Assembly: GCA_905250025.1 (NCBI GenBank)
Contig: CAJNOJ010000022.1
Coordinates: forward strand, 63,707-127,706
Direction of reading: 5' to 3'
Source: Adineta ricciae
Taxonomy: Eukaryota; Rotifera; Eurotatoria; Adinetida; Adinetidae
DNA length: 64,000 bases
The notes below the pieces were generated by a model. It was given only the letters and a program-made list of their open reading frames with translations. It had not been told where the DNA came from and made no database searches. A program made the position numbers and the translations under genes. Positions 34,379 through 47,200 of the stretch are shown one piece after another (within the stretch, counting starts at the first letter, position 1; every line of letters begins with the position of its first letter).

Positions 34379-35935
34379 AACAAAGTCAAATTATAAACAG
34401 TACTGTAGTTGTTGTAATTCGTACCCATTGATGTAGGTTTTTTCTATGTCGTCTTATAAAGAATATATATATATATATCAGAGCAATATAAGTTTCTCCT
34501 ATGAATTTACATGAATTTTGTTTCGGATGAACATTCCTCCACGGATCGAAGTATGTATAATGCTAAGGCAAAAAAGTCTCCGGTTTGTGATTAATTCATT
34601 TCTCGATATCGGAGACTGTATCATGGAGCTCGCACAGCCCCACCCTTCAACAATTTATTACTGCATATTCAAATCTTTTTTCTAATGCAGAAAACTACGA
34701 TTCAAACGATAATTACATGTGTGAACACCTATGCAGTAATTTATCAGGCTTATCATCTCCATTGATGTTGAATTAGTAAATCGGCGGACCAATTTGGGGC
34801 GGGGGAGGAGAGCAATAGTCCCCTTCGTCTTTTCAAATCATGGTACTAGTTTTAAAGTGAAAAGCACTTTGTTCTATTTCATCTACTGCTACATTTAGTT
34901 CTATCATTGATATAATGCAGGAGTAAGTGTATTTCAATGACAAATCATATTCAATATATAAAAAACATTTGCGCGAGAAAAATAAATTCAAATGGTGATC
35001 GACGTGAGATTTTGAAATCATCGATGAAATATCTTTGTACAGATAGTATTCTTCTCCGATGATAATATTCAAATAACAACTATCTTCCGTAAAGATAAGC
35101 CATACAGAACACAAAAGCAGTATTGGATGTTTACATAGCTGTCTCATCTTATGATTCAAGTGAAAAACTATCTATTTACTAGGTGGAGGGCCAAATATAA
35201 TGTGCAAAAGACGTTGACGATACACTAAAGCGCTAAGATAGTTCTATCAACTGACAATGCATTGTAGAGAAGGAGTAAATGTTAGTCGTGCACAGAAAAA
35301 AAAGTAGGACGATATCGACTATTGAACTTCATGGTGTGAGTTCGATATCACTACTCCGGAGTAATCAAACATTCCTCTATTTATTGATCCCAAATGCACT
35401 GTTTTTTTCATTTTATTCAGACAGTAGATCATGTGTGAATCAACTTAATCTTTATTATCTTCGGCGTGTTTTTTTTTCTTTCGCACAGAAAACAAAAATA
35501 CCAAATCCAAATGAGCTCTATTCAAATGATAAGAAAAAGAAGAAGAAACACTCCTGTGAGAATATTCATTTTTAAACAAGAAGTAGATATCAAAAAGCGA
35601 AGTATAGAGATGCAGGACATACAACATCCAATAAACAAACTATTCATTAGAAAAAAAAAAAACAAACACACACACACGCACATATAAAGAACAATAACAT
35701 ATACAGAAAGTAATCAATGAACAAAACTAAGTAAGAAGAAAAAAAATAACATATTACATTTGGATGTAGCAGATTTTCTCCTTCAATTTTACTTCTACGT
35801 GTAGACGTGATTCGCAGAAGTGACTTTTTTTCTTCTCTTTGACTAGATATTATGAACAAATTAACTATAGATCCCAACGTTAGATGAATAAAAATTCTTG
35901 TTTTTATGAAAAAGAAAACTTGATCTACGATAGTT
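34379..35935. other. spacer with short inverted repeats, no gene seen
   Basis: AT-rich, with a TA run near 34466-34479. Two small inverted repeats occur: agtctccg/cggagact spanning 34575-34617 (8-bp arms), and attactgcata/tatgcagtaat spanning 34657-34740 (11-bp arms). A minus frame of 108 codons (34833-35159) lacks support. Confidence 0.5.
35136..35164 (+). repeat. 29-nt stray copy of the WDR54 terminal exon
   Basis: 27 of 29 bases match 34326-34354 in the last WDR54 exon, the segment coding AISSYDSSE. Neighbouring sequence does not match, so this is a small isolated duplicate fragment. Confidence 0.7.
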
Positions 35936-37430
35936 TTAAACGCGTTTTGCTTGAATTTGTTGAGCTGCTTGACTTCGATCAGTAATGATCATCCGTGCTT
36001 GATTTTTTCGTGTGATAACAATCTGACATGGGCCCAATAGAAATGGTTCACCGTCAATTTCCATTGGTAAATCACGTCGTATGATTAGTTTGATTTCACT
36101 TCCTAGAATGAATATGTTTTTCGAAAAATTCACGCATGAACAAAACGTATTTTACCTTGTGCTATGCGATGTCCACGTCGACCTAAACGAATTCGTGCTA
36201 ATTCGAAATGTTTAAAGCCAATTATTTCTAAATATCCATCAGAACAGCTCTGTTCGCGAAAACGATCATCATCTGATTGTGATCGAGCACACCAAAGATT
36301 ATCATAAATTCCTTGCCAAGGATTTGTTCCGGCAGCATATGATGCAATATTTAATATCAATATAGCATCCGGACGGAAACGGAATAAATCATCATCCATA
36401 TTTCGTCCGTCGACATGAAGTTCAAAATGATTTGCAATATTTCCAAATAAATATTGACGATCGAAAAATGTGTTACTAAATAAAGTCGATAGTAATAATT
36501 TTAAAAAATCACACTATCAAAGACTACGATTCGGACGTACCAACTAATACAACCATAGGCTAATTTATTGAATACTCGATTGGCGTAACGACGTGGACTA
36601 GCATTACGTTTTTCATGAAAATCAAGAGCAATCTAAGATGAAGAAAGCAATGTTAGAATGAAATCCATTTCTTTCATTTCTCAAACAATTTACTTGAGCG
36701 TCTGCACCAAAGCTTAGATAATTATTGAAAACAGGCTGGGGAATCTAAAAAAACACAATCATCGTTCTTTTTCGCATCAATGACTTTCGAAAATAAATCA
36801 ACAAACTTTCAAACTTGCAGTTCCTGTGTAAGCTGTAGGTTTCACATCAATTTGCCATCGGTCAAGCAAGCGTGACTCTGACGTTGCTAACGATTGAATA
36901 ACTGGTGCCAATGCTTCACCACGATATCCGACACCCCAGCCCAAAAACCTTGCCATATCATTTCCCGTTCCTAACGGGATAACACCAACACTGATAAAAT
37001 CCATATATTGCATCTGTGATGTATCAAGGGCCGATAAAACCCAACCGACTGTTCCATCACCACCACATGCTTTTCAGAAATAAACAAGTTAATAGAGCAG
37101 AGAAATGTTAGATGTGATAAACGCACCGACAATTCGTAGATTTTTCTCGTGTTGATTTTCTTTTAGACCTCGTTGAGGTCCGTGATCTTTAACTAAATCG
37201 TAGACATTAGCTTCGCCAATTTGAGCGCGTAATTGTTCGAACACGACTTGTCCCTGCAAACCACCACTGAAAAGAAAGACTTTCGAAAATAATTCAATGC
37301 AAAAATGCTCTTCAACATACGATTTCGGATTGACAAATGCAATAATTTTTTCTCGATATGCATCTGTTTCGGTCACATCCATAAGTGGCTGTTGAACTGC
37401 CGTTGAATTATCATCAGCCGGTGGGTCCAT
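35936..37430 (-). CDS. diacylglycerol kinase with catalytic and accessory domains only
   Basis: Seven exons on the minus strand: 37321-37430, 37127-37266, 36807-37069, 36694-36744, 36541-36632, 36156-36475, 35936-36102 (380 residues). The DAGK catalytic domain begins IIAFVNPKSGG and has the nucleotide-binding ACGGDGTVGWVLSAL and GVIPLGTGNDMARFLGWG. The accessory domain has SFGADAQIALDFH, NIASYAAGTNPWQ, DGYLEIIGFKHFELARI and the terminal IDGEPFLLGPCQI. It phosphorylates diacylglycerol to phosphatidic acid, ending DAG signalling. No C1 zinc fingers, PH, SAM or EF-hand are seen upstream, whereas all well-known animal DGKs carry C1 domains. Either an upstream exon is missed or this is a reduced form. 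The ATG at 37430 is the first in frame. Confidence 0.88.
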
Positions 37431-38719
37431 ACTTTGATGGGCGATGTTGTTTTTAGAAATAAAATGTGATACTGGTTGCTATTTGAAACTAATTTTTTCG
37501 GCAACAATACAAATCGAACATCTAAAAATCGATGTATCTATTCGAAAGGAACGAACACCAGGCAGAACAACAAGAAAGAATTGTCTTTATCTCATATATG
37601 GTTGCAAAACGCGCTGATAGGACAGAATATTGTTTACTGTGTTCTAATTGGTCGATTTTGAACCGTCATTTTTTAGGTCTTTGTTTTGCAGTGAGATTGA
37701 TTTTTTCCCTTCTACCTTGTGACGAAGAGAAGGGGAGAAGAAAATAAAAGTGTTACTAATCTTATACTTGACTCATCTGCTTGTTATTGAAGAAAAAAAG
37801 ACAGCTAAGTAATTTCTCTTTCTTTCTGTTTTATTGCACCGACTTAGGAAGCCAACAGCTGGCAACACTTATGTTTTTTCAAGATCATCGCAAAGATCAT
37901 TTACAGATCAACCGCAAGGAATATATTAATATTATTTTTTCCTTGTCTTCAGACGCTAAGCAAATGTCAAGATAACATTGTTTTTCTTTAACTACTACTT
38001 AGTTGGGAAAACACAAGTCTTTTTATTAATTTAAGCCAATAAATCATCTATACACGTATCGAATAGACTATCAGTGATGATAAAACGTTAATTAGGTTTA
38101 AAAAATAAACAAATTCGATTCAATTATTCATTAATCTAATAAATTTCGACAGTTACTCGAGATTCATGTCGCAAAATCCGTATTAGACAAGTTTAGCTTC
38201 ACCGCTGGATACATTTGTATCAAGGCTAACTTAGAAAAGCATTTTTAGGTTGAAAGATGCAATACTCGAAGTAATTCTTCTACATATTTTATCATAGTTG
38301 ATTTATCAATGATAGTATAATCAACATGTTTACATATGTCTATATTCCGTGCTTTACAAATTACACGTCGTATATTTTGTAAAAAGGGTAATTACTAACG
38401 CTCTCGAGATCCTCCTACGTTGATGATTGACTACTTAGTTGTTATTGAAAATCTCGAGTTTCTCATGCATTTCTTGCGCTATTTAAAAAAAAGAGCATAA
38501 TAGATATATTTTTAGCAATCCATGGGAAATTGAATGTCTGAGAGAAAGTTTTGAATCTTGGTTATGACCAAATGTTTATCTGTGATCGTATTTAGTCGTC
38601 CAGAATAATAATCATAAAAAAAGAAGAAGAAAAACAGAACAACAAGAAGAAAAGAAATGAAAGATCAACGACACGTTAGACGGGCACAGAAGAGGAGAAA
38701 GTAAATTTTAGAAATTGTT
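37431..38719. other. spacer between DGK and PSMA3, no gene seen
   Basis: AT-rich. I looked on the minus strand for C1-domain exons belonging to the DGK gene (two Cys-rich HX(12)CX(2)C modules) and found none. Short plus frames at 37476-37975 lack support. Confidence 0.5.
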
Positions 38720-39914
38720 CTACATTTCATCATCATCGTCATCTGCCTCTTCCAATGAAGCCTAAAGAAGAAAGAATTATATGACAATAGTCTTTGATCG
38801 AGTATCACATGATTATTTACCTTAGCAAAGCTTTCAGCTTTTGCAAAGATTTGCGCTGGTACTCGTTCATGTTTGCCATCATTGACTAAAAATTCCAGAT
38901 TGCAACTGATTATCTTTCGTTACTTTCCTTACCTTGACCAACCCAACTTAATTCTAATTCGAACATTCGATCTTTAACTTCGTCATGTACTTGATAGATA
39001 CTGAAATGAAAAGAACAAGTTCATTTCAAACAAACAAACTCATTGGTCTACTTACATTTTCGCTGCTTCATTAATACCATCTTCTAATTTCAATTCAGAT
39101 AACTAAATCAAATACTGCATAAACAAAATAACTAAATTTAATTAGTTTACTTTAAGTTTTTCAATTTCAGTCTTTGCTGTTTGTTGAGCTTTACCAACCG
39201 CAATACCATGATAGGCCTAAAAGTACACAGGTTTTTTTTATATCTCGCCTCATCATTCATTTTCCTACATAAGTAACACCGGACGGTTCAACGCCGTACA
39301 ATTGCGGACCATCACTTTCATAAGCAGCTAACAAAATAAAACAACCAAATGGCCGCACAAAACCGTATAATGTATAAGCATGCATATACATCGCCAAACG
39401 ATCTGCTAAGTACTAAAACGAGATGATGAGATATTAATCAACTCAAGTCATTTAGTTCTATGCTACGTACTTTCACAGGAATGGATACTCCATAATCATG
39501 TTTGTATTGTTTTGCTTCATCTCGAGCAACAGTTAATAATTGACGAGCGTCAGCAAGAAGACCTGCGACAGCCTAGGAGAAATTTTCGTGAACAAGTGAG
39601 GAAAACTTGAATGAAACCCACCATTCCAATGTGTTTATCAACATTATGAATACGTTTATTCGAACCGGATTCATAAAGACGGGATGTTATGATTTTTTCT
39701 ACAGCAAAAGCGATTCCATCTTTGCATCGTAAAGCAACTACCGTTCCACTGGCTTCTACAGCTTTATTTGCATATTCCACTTGGAAAACACGACCATCGG
39801 GTGAAAATTGTGATGCACTTAAATCGTACTAATCAAATAAACATATTCTTTTGTTAGACACATAAAACAAAACAAAATTTTGTGTCTACATACACCTGAA
39901 CCAATTGATGACAT
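38720..39914 (-). CDS. PSMA3: 20S proteasome subunit alpha type-3 (alpha 7)
   Basis: Nine exons on the minus strand: 39894-39914, 39622-39828, 39471-39572, 39269-39412, 39151-39216, 39056-39102, 38933-39000, 38821-38885, 38720-38761 (253 residues; human 255). The N-terminus [20 protein letters not shown] with FQVEYA is the proteasome alpha signature. Also present are [60 protein letters not shown] and an acidic tail ending DDDDDEM, typical of alpha 7. It forms part of the outer gate ring of the 20S core. It shares a 324-bp divergent promoter with KPTN. Confidence 0.97.
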
Positions 39915-40238
39915 TGTTTGATTGAATTAAAATTGAATAAAAAGATCTTTGTGTTTAGCTTTTCCTTAATCTAAAAGTTAACTCTTTGAGAAAAGACGAT
40001 TACAGTAAAACAAAACATAAACACATTTCTAAACATGCCGACGAATGAATATCAAGTGTTCTGATTGGTTCGTTTGACTTTTACCAAAGATTCCATTCTT
40101 TCTTTCAATCAAATGAACGAACGAATGGATTTGTCGCTCATTTCACTCAGTTAAATTTTAATGTTCTTAATGAATAACGAATATCTTCGTTCATTTTCGG
40201 CAAACGCAGCACTAATTTGTTAAATCTATGTTTTAAGA
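39915..40238. promoter_or_regulatory. bidirectional promoter PSMA3 (-) / KPTN-SMU1 (+)
   Basis: 324 nt separate the two divergent start codons. No clear TATA box; AT-rich with an ATGAATG-like repeat pattern near 40103-40130. Confidence 0.55.
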
Positions 40239-41898
40239 ATGTTTTCATTGAAAGAAATCTTTTTTCAACCACTTAAATGTCAACCGAATATCAATACATT
40301 ACATATCTATCGAAATCCAATCACAGGAAATCAAGAAATCTTTCTTATCGGCCTCGATGGTCTCGGCGTGATTGTTGAATATCTGCAAAAGACAAATGAA
40401 TGTAAAGCGTATTCGGTCTCATTACAAGATTTTCAAGGTAAATCATTTGCTCGAATATCTTTTATCTATCTGCTCTTTCCCAGCTGATTGTCGAATATTG
40501 AGTGTGGAAATCTTACCGACAACGAAATACAACACATCTCCGGCGCTTATATATGGTTATGCTAAGACAACAGGCATATCGGTATGAATTTTCTGTTTGC
40601 TACACGGAATTCGATTGATATATGATCTCATCTAGAACAGTGACGATGGTACAAGTTTTTGTTTTGATCGAGTGCAGATCGTCGATAACACTATTAGTAA
40701 GATGGTTTAAGAAATGTTGATCATTGAAAAATGTTTTCTTTGATAGAATCGTCTGTACAAAATCGGTCTTTAACATTCGCTCCGAAATTTCTGAAAACAA
40801 TCATGTATGTAACACGGAAATACTGCAATATTTGTTTGTGAATGAAGCTTGTTTATTTCACAGAACAAAAAATTTGACTACGACTGATAATGAAGTTATT
40901 CTCGTTGTCGCAGGAGGTGAAAAATTAGCATTTTTCAGTGAAGTAAGAAGAAAAGATCAAATTTAACAGTATCTTATTCGTTTATCATTTAGAAAAATGA
41001 ACGAGTGCTACAAGATATTACAAAAATCATCGATTTATATCTACCTGAACTTAGTCATACCAGTGGAGAGTGAGAAGATCATTCGAATATATGATTCACA
41101 TTGATTTCTATTCAATTAGTGTATGTGCAATGGATATTGTAACGATATCTGACTTGGAAACCAATCAATTGAAACAACGGTTAATCGCATGTGGTCATTC
41201 AAATGGTTTACTGAACTTATACATAACCGATGTGCAATCAGATGGAACAGTCAAAACTGTACATAAAACACGTGAATTTGATAGTTTTATCAGTAGTGTC
41301 AAGTTCTTTTATCACAATCAAAAACCGCTTGATGGTAATGAACAATGGAATCGAAGATAAAACCGATTGATTTCGTTTTCTTCTAGGCGAACAGCCACAT
41401 CTACTCGTCACTAGTTCTCTTGAACCAGCGTTGATCTACCGGTAAATAAGAATTGAACACTGTATGACTCATTTCGAACCATTCTTCTATAGAAATGTTA
41501 CGTTGAATATCTTTGCTGATCCAGTCGTTCTTTCCGGTACTGAAACTCAAGATTGTATAACATCGAGTTGCGTTTGCGATATTGATCTCGATGGAAAAAA
41601 TGAAATTCTATTGGGTACATTTGGCAAATATTGTTTCATTTGTCGCGTACCAATCGATAATCGTAAAACCGATGCTGTTGAAGGATTAACCTTTGTCGGT
41701 GAAACGTTTCCAGTGTGTCGCGCATTGTCATTAGCAGCATCTGCATACGGTATTCTTGCATTTGACCTTACTAACGATGGTCTTCATGAAATCGTTATTG
41801 CTACAACCAAAGGCTTACATATATATCAATTAGAATTGGATGAAGTAGTGAAATTAATTGAAAATCGCTTAGAAAAGAAAAAACTCGAACAAAATTAA
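40239..41898 (+). CDS. KPTN: kaptin (KICSTOR complex subunit)
   Basis: Nine exons: 40239-40437, 40484-40581, 40636-40696, 40747-40804, 40864-40942, 40993-41069, 41120-41334, 41387-41441, 41493-41898 (415 residues; human 436). Recognised from CITSSCVCDIDLDGKNEILL, FDLTNDGLHEIVIATTKG, LYLPEL, VAGGEKLAFF and SSLEPALIYRNV, which follow human kaptin in order. The DIDLDGKNE and DLTNDGLHE segments are FG-GAP-like beta-propeller calcium motifs. Kaptin is part of KICSTOR, which tethers GATOR1 to the lysosome and restrains mTORC1 when amino acids are scarce. The tail is a basic helix (ENRLEKKKLEQN). Exons 4 and 5 are less certain because conservation is weak there. SMU1 starts 52 nt after its stop. Confidence 0.85.
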
Positions 41899-41950
41899 GC
41901 TTCTGTTCGATTCTTTTTTTAGATTCAGTTTCAGATTGAAAATCCAAACT
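41899..41950 (+). promoter_or_regulatory. 52-nt KPTN-SMU1 intercistron with AG acceptors
   Basis: Directly after the KPTN stop comes ttcgattcttttttt then AG at 41921-41922, with further AGs at 41927-41928 and 41933-41934, and the SMU1 ATG at 41951. No AATAAA is seen. Too short for an independent promoter of ordinary size; a trans-splice site is the simplest reading. Confidence 0.55.
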
Positions 41951-44015
41951 ATGTCATTAGAAATCGAATCTGCTGAGTACGTTTATCCTGTAGAATAATT
42001 GCGCTTGACGTACGCTTACTTTCTAGTGTTATTCGTCTCATCCAACAATATTTGAAAGAAAACAATCTGTTACGAACTTTAGGTCAATTACAAGTAAGAG
42101 ACAATCGATTCGTTTGTCCATGTGAATGAAGATTTTCTTCTAGGAAGAAAGTGGGATTTCCTTGAATACAGTTGATTCGATCGAAAGTTTTAGTACTGAA
42201 ATTAACAATGGTCATTGGGATACTGTTTTACAAACAATTCAATCATTGAAATTACCTGATAATAAACTCATTGATCTCTATGAACAAGTAAAATTTTCTT
42301 CGCTGGAAAATCTATGGAGAATAATTACTTTGAACATGTTCTAGATAGTTATTGAATTAATTGAATTACGTGAATTAGGAGCTGCACGTACTTTATTACG
42401 TCAGACAGATCCAATGATAATACTGAAGCAGCAGCAGCCAGATCGTTATGTTCATTTGGAAGATTTACTTACTCGGTCATATTTCGATCCGAGAGAAGTT
42501 CGTTCGATTAACAGTTTTCGAAAAAGAATCATCACATGTCTTCTTGCTTAGGCTTATGCAGAAGGACAAAATAAAGAAAAACGTCGTCAAGCTATAGCTG
42601 CTGCTCTTGCTGGCGAAGTCAGCGTTGTACCAGCTTCACGTCTATTGGCCCTACTAGGACAAGCACTTAAGTGGCAACAACACCAAGGGCTTTTACCACC
42701 AGGTACTTCTATCGATTTGTTTCGTGGTAAAGCTCAAGTACGTGAACAAGAAGAAGAAAAATATCCTAGCCAATTAAATCGTGTGATGAAAGTTCGTACA
42801 ATGTTCTTATAAAAATTTCCCTATTGAATTTATTCTTTCGTTTGAAGTTCGGTGCAAAATCACATGTAGAATGTGCGCGTTTTTCACCTGATGGTCAATA
42901 TTTAGTCACCGGTTCGATTGATGGCATCATCGAAGTATGGAACTTTACAACAGGAAAAATTCGCAAAGATTTAAAATACCAAGCGCAAGAACAATTCATG
43001 GTGATGGATGGTGCTGTGCTAGCTTTATGTTTTAGTCGAGATTCTGAAATGTTAGCATCTGGAAACCAAGATGGACAAATCAAAGTAGATTACTCGTTTT
43101 AGTTTTCGAAATCAAATCAATTAACGCATAGGTTTGGAAAGTTTTAACTGGTCAATGTCTACGAAAATTCGATAAAGCACATTTGAAAGGAGTAACAAGT
43201 TTAACATTTTCAAAAGATAATACGCAATTATTGAGTACGTCATTCGATCAATTTATTCGGTAAGACAAAACTGTTCGGTTGCTTTTTTTTTATCGCTGAG
43301 CATGTTCATTTAGAATTCATGGATTAAAATCTGGTAAAACAATAAAAGAATTTCGGGGACATGCTTCATTTGTTAACAATGCGATCTTTACAATGGATAA
43401 CCATCATATTATAAGGTAATGAGAAGAAATGAATAGACGAATGCAGAGAATTGTTTTCCTAGTGCAAGTTCCGATGGTTCGGTGAAATTATGGAGTATGA
43501 AAAGCGCGGAATGTACTGCCACGTTCAAATCATTTAGCAGTACAGACATAACTGTGAATAGTGTGCATTTATTAGCTAAAAATGCTGAACAATTTGTTGT
43601 CTGTAATCGAAGCAATACGGTGGTGATTATGAATATGCAAGGACAGGTATTTGTGCAAGTGTAATCTTTTTTCGATATTGTTTGTTTGATTTTGTACGTA
43701 GATTGTCCGAAGTTTCACGAATGGTAAGAAAGAAAACGGTGATTTTATATCCTGTTGCGTATCGCCACGTGGTGAATGGATTTATTGTTGTGGTGAAGAT
43801 ATGATGCTCTATTGTTTTAATGTGCAATCGGGTAAACTTGAAAAAGTTTTATCGGTAAGTCGATTGACGGAACTTTGTCTGTGATGAGTTTGTGTTTGGT
43901 TTCGATGGAATTTTAGGTTCATGAAAAAGATGTGATTGGTCTATGTCATCATCCACATCAAAATCTGATTGCAACATATGCAGAAGATGGAGCACTGAAG
44001 TTATGGAAATCTTAG
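41951..44015 (+). CDS. SMU1: SMU1, spliceosomal WD40 protein
   Basis: Eleven exons: 41951-41976, 42027-42093, 42144-42287, 42345-42497, 42552-42791, 42848-43084, 43132-43259, 43314-43415, 43463-43646, 43702-43854, 43917-44015 (510 residues; human 513). The N-terminal LisH ([18 protein letters not shown]) and CTLH come first, then the conserved [20 protein letters not shown] and [10 protein letters not shown] seven-blade propeller follows ([65 protein letters not shown]) and the protein ends [11 protein letters not shown]1 pairs with RED/IK in the B complex and is needed for splicing of short introns, apt for a genome full of roughly 55-nt introns. Donors of exons 4 and 5 are gttcgt, weaker than the rest. 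Confidence 0.97.
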
Positions 44016-44281
44016 ATGTTTGTGGTTTTGTTTGTACTGTGCGACTGTCTTTTTTCTTCGTGTAAAATTTTGAAATAAATCAGACTTATGAAGGAATATC
44101 AACAAATTTTAATTCTTATCATTTTATTCGAAAATCGATCTAGTCACTAACATCAACCTTGTTTATTATTCGAAGACTCTTCTTTGATATTGTCTGGTAA
44201 GCCATCTTTATGCAAAGCACACTTCCTAGACAGAACAATTTTTCAGAATAACCTCTTTCCGAAATAATCTACACGTGAACT

Positions 44282-47200
44282 TTACCAGATATCTTTCGCA
44301 TATTCTTCAATTGTTCGATCTGACGAAAATTTCGCTGCAGCCCCGATATTGTGTATACATTTGGAATACCAACTATGAGGCTGAAGGAAATCTTTTGCGA
44401 TCTCATCTTGTTTAGTAATATATGCTTGATAATCACCCAAGACCATCCAATGATCACCATTGCGTAGTAATGTATCGATAATATCATGAAATCTTGTACG
44501 ATCATCGGGTGAAAAATATCCATCTCGAATTTGATCAATAGCAAGACGTAGTTCCTCATTTTGAAGATTATCGTATGGATTATAACCTCGCTGTCGGCGT
44601 TGTTGCACTTCTTCAACTGTAAATCCAAAAGTGTACATATTTTCTGACCCACATTCTTCTCGCATTTCAATGTTTGCCCCATCTAATGTTCCTATTGTCA
44701 ATGCACCATTGAGCATAACTGAAAACGAAGATTCTCATTTGTTTCATTTTTATATTTAAAAAAAAAGCAAGAAGTCACATTTCATATTGCCTGTTCCACT
44801 TGCCTCCGTTCCTGCTAAGGAAATTTGTTCAGAAAGATCAGCAGCGGGAATGATATATTCTGCTGCTGTTACCCGATAATTTTTCACAAAAAGTAATTTC
44901 AACCGATTCCCAATATCCGAATCATTATTAATTACCGATGCAACATCGTTGATTAATTTGATAATTTTCTTAGCGATAGCATAACCTATTCAAAAGGAAC
45001 ACAAAGATAAGTATATCAACGATATTTCATTCAAACCGGGAGCAGCTTTACCACCGATGATGATTGTTCGTGGCACGAATGTTTGCTGTTTATTTTCTCG
45101 ACTGTCCTTTTTCAATCGATTGTATAATGTAATTGCTATGAAATGAAATCGTCGAGATTTCAAGCGAATTGTTTTCTTGTACTTACCATGAAGTAAACAG
45201 AGTAATGCTCGTTTATACTCGTGAATTCGTTTAATTTGAATATCAAAGATTGACTGAACATTGATTTCAATGTGATACTCATCTTCAAGCATTCGAGCTA
45301 ATCGTAGTTTATTTTTGATCTGAAAGCAATTGTCGATCTTTCGTTTTTTGTTTTTCAGTCAACAGATTAGAAACGACAAACTTTGATTTGTTGAATACGT
45401 GAAAGAATGCTTTTATCTGAAGCATACCGACGAAATGATCGAAGTGATTGATAATCATTTTGTACAAATTGTTCTCCGATACATTCGACAAGTAATGAAA
45501 ATAAATCTGGATTACAAAGAGCAAGCCAACGACGAAACGTCACACCATTGGTCTTATTTTGAAACTTATCCGGTGTTAATTCATAAAAATCTTTAAACAT
45601 CGATTCACGTAATAACTTCGAATGAATTTGTGCGACACCATTGACTGTATGGGAACAAATAATAGATAAATATGCCATATTGATCAACTGTACAGGACCT
45701 TCTTCGATGATCGACATACGTCGAACCCGATCGTCGTCAGCTGGAAAACGTTCTCGAATATTTTGTATATGCCGTGCATTAATTTCATAAATTATTTGTA
45801 AATGCCGCGGTAAAAGTTCTAAACATCGAGAAAGAAAACCATTCTGCTCGAAAGAAGAACTACAATTAAGCCATTTGACAAACTTTCAATCATTGGCACT
45901 GGCCACCGTTCAATTGCTTCTGGCATGAGAGTGTGATTTGTATATGCAAAACAATGAACGGTGATGAACCACGCATCGTCCCATGATAAGTGTTCATTAT
46001 CAAGAAGAAGACGCATCAGTTCAGGTATCGCTAATGATGGATGCGTGTCATTCAACTGAATAGCTACCTAATCGTATTGAGGAATTATTTAGGGTAGAAG
46101 AAGAAATGATATCTGTGAATGTTTACCATTTCAGGCATACATTTGAAGTCCACTGATGTATGAGATGAAGATTTGTGATGTGAAGTTCTATCTGGTACTT
46201 GTAAACTCTGCTGTTTAGGTTCCTTTTTTGGCGGTTTTTGCCAACGTTTTTCACCTTTGAATCGACGAACAATATCGTGTAAACTAGCAGCAACCAGGAA
46301 ATATTCTTGTTTTAAGCGTAATTCTCGTCCTTCCGCGATATTATCATTTGGATAGAGCACACATGTTATACCTACGTTTTCATCCATAGACAATGGTTTT
46401 CAAGTGATTTCGAACAACTTACGTTCAGCCTTGTTACGTTCCATGACTGCTTGGATGTATTCGCCTTCGTTGAACGACTTGAAATTGAAATCACAATCAG
46501 CTTTTGCAGAAAATAGACGCATAGTATTGACGATCTAAATACAGACAACGTGTATAAGAATATTCCTTGATACACTTTATTTTACATTATTTTTGTAACC
46601 TGGAACTGGATAATCATAAGCCTCTGCAATAACGGTCTCATAGTTTGTCCATTGAAAACTATTTGTTGTTTGATTCCAAATAACTTTTCCATAGAAATGA
46701 ATAGGTATTTCATTTTGAATACGTCGAACCTGCATGAATTTATACGATAAAATACTTTTTTTTATACCATCAATCTACCTCCCAAGGCATCGGATTTCGC
46801 AGCCAATCATCGGGTACTTCAACTTGCCAACTAAACAGCAGCAAAATTGAAAGCTTTCTCCAGGATAAATCAATTGTTCGTTATACCCATCGATAATTTG
46901 TTGTTTGAATATTCCAAACTGATATCTCAATCCGTATCCATAAGATGATATACCCAATGTAGCCATTGAATCAAGAAAGCAAGCTGCCAAACGACCGAGA
47001 CCACCATTACCTAATGCTGCATCATCCTCGAGCTCTTCCAAATCGTTTAATTTGATGTTGAGAGCTTCGGCAGCTTGTGTCATCTGGTCGTTAATATCCA
47101 AATTGATTAGTGTATTCTTCATGTATCGTCCGATATAAAACTCTAAACTTGAAAAAGCGTACATCGATGTGACGCCAAATTGTACAATATGATTTACCTT

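Noticed and set aside
34833..35159. 108-codon minus-strand frame
   Set aside because: No domain, no neighbouring exons, and it overlaps the stray WDR54 fragment in antisense.
46775..47164. Phosphorylase exon continuing in frame past 46887
   Set aside because: The frame stays open through an intron (GTATAA...TTTAG). Splicing at 46887/46830 gives [11 protein letters not shown] as in the family.
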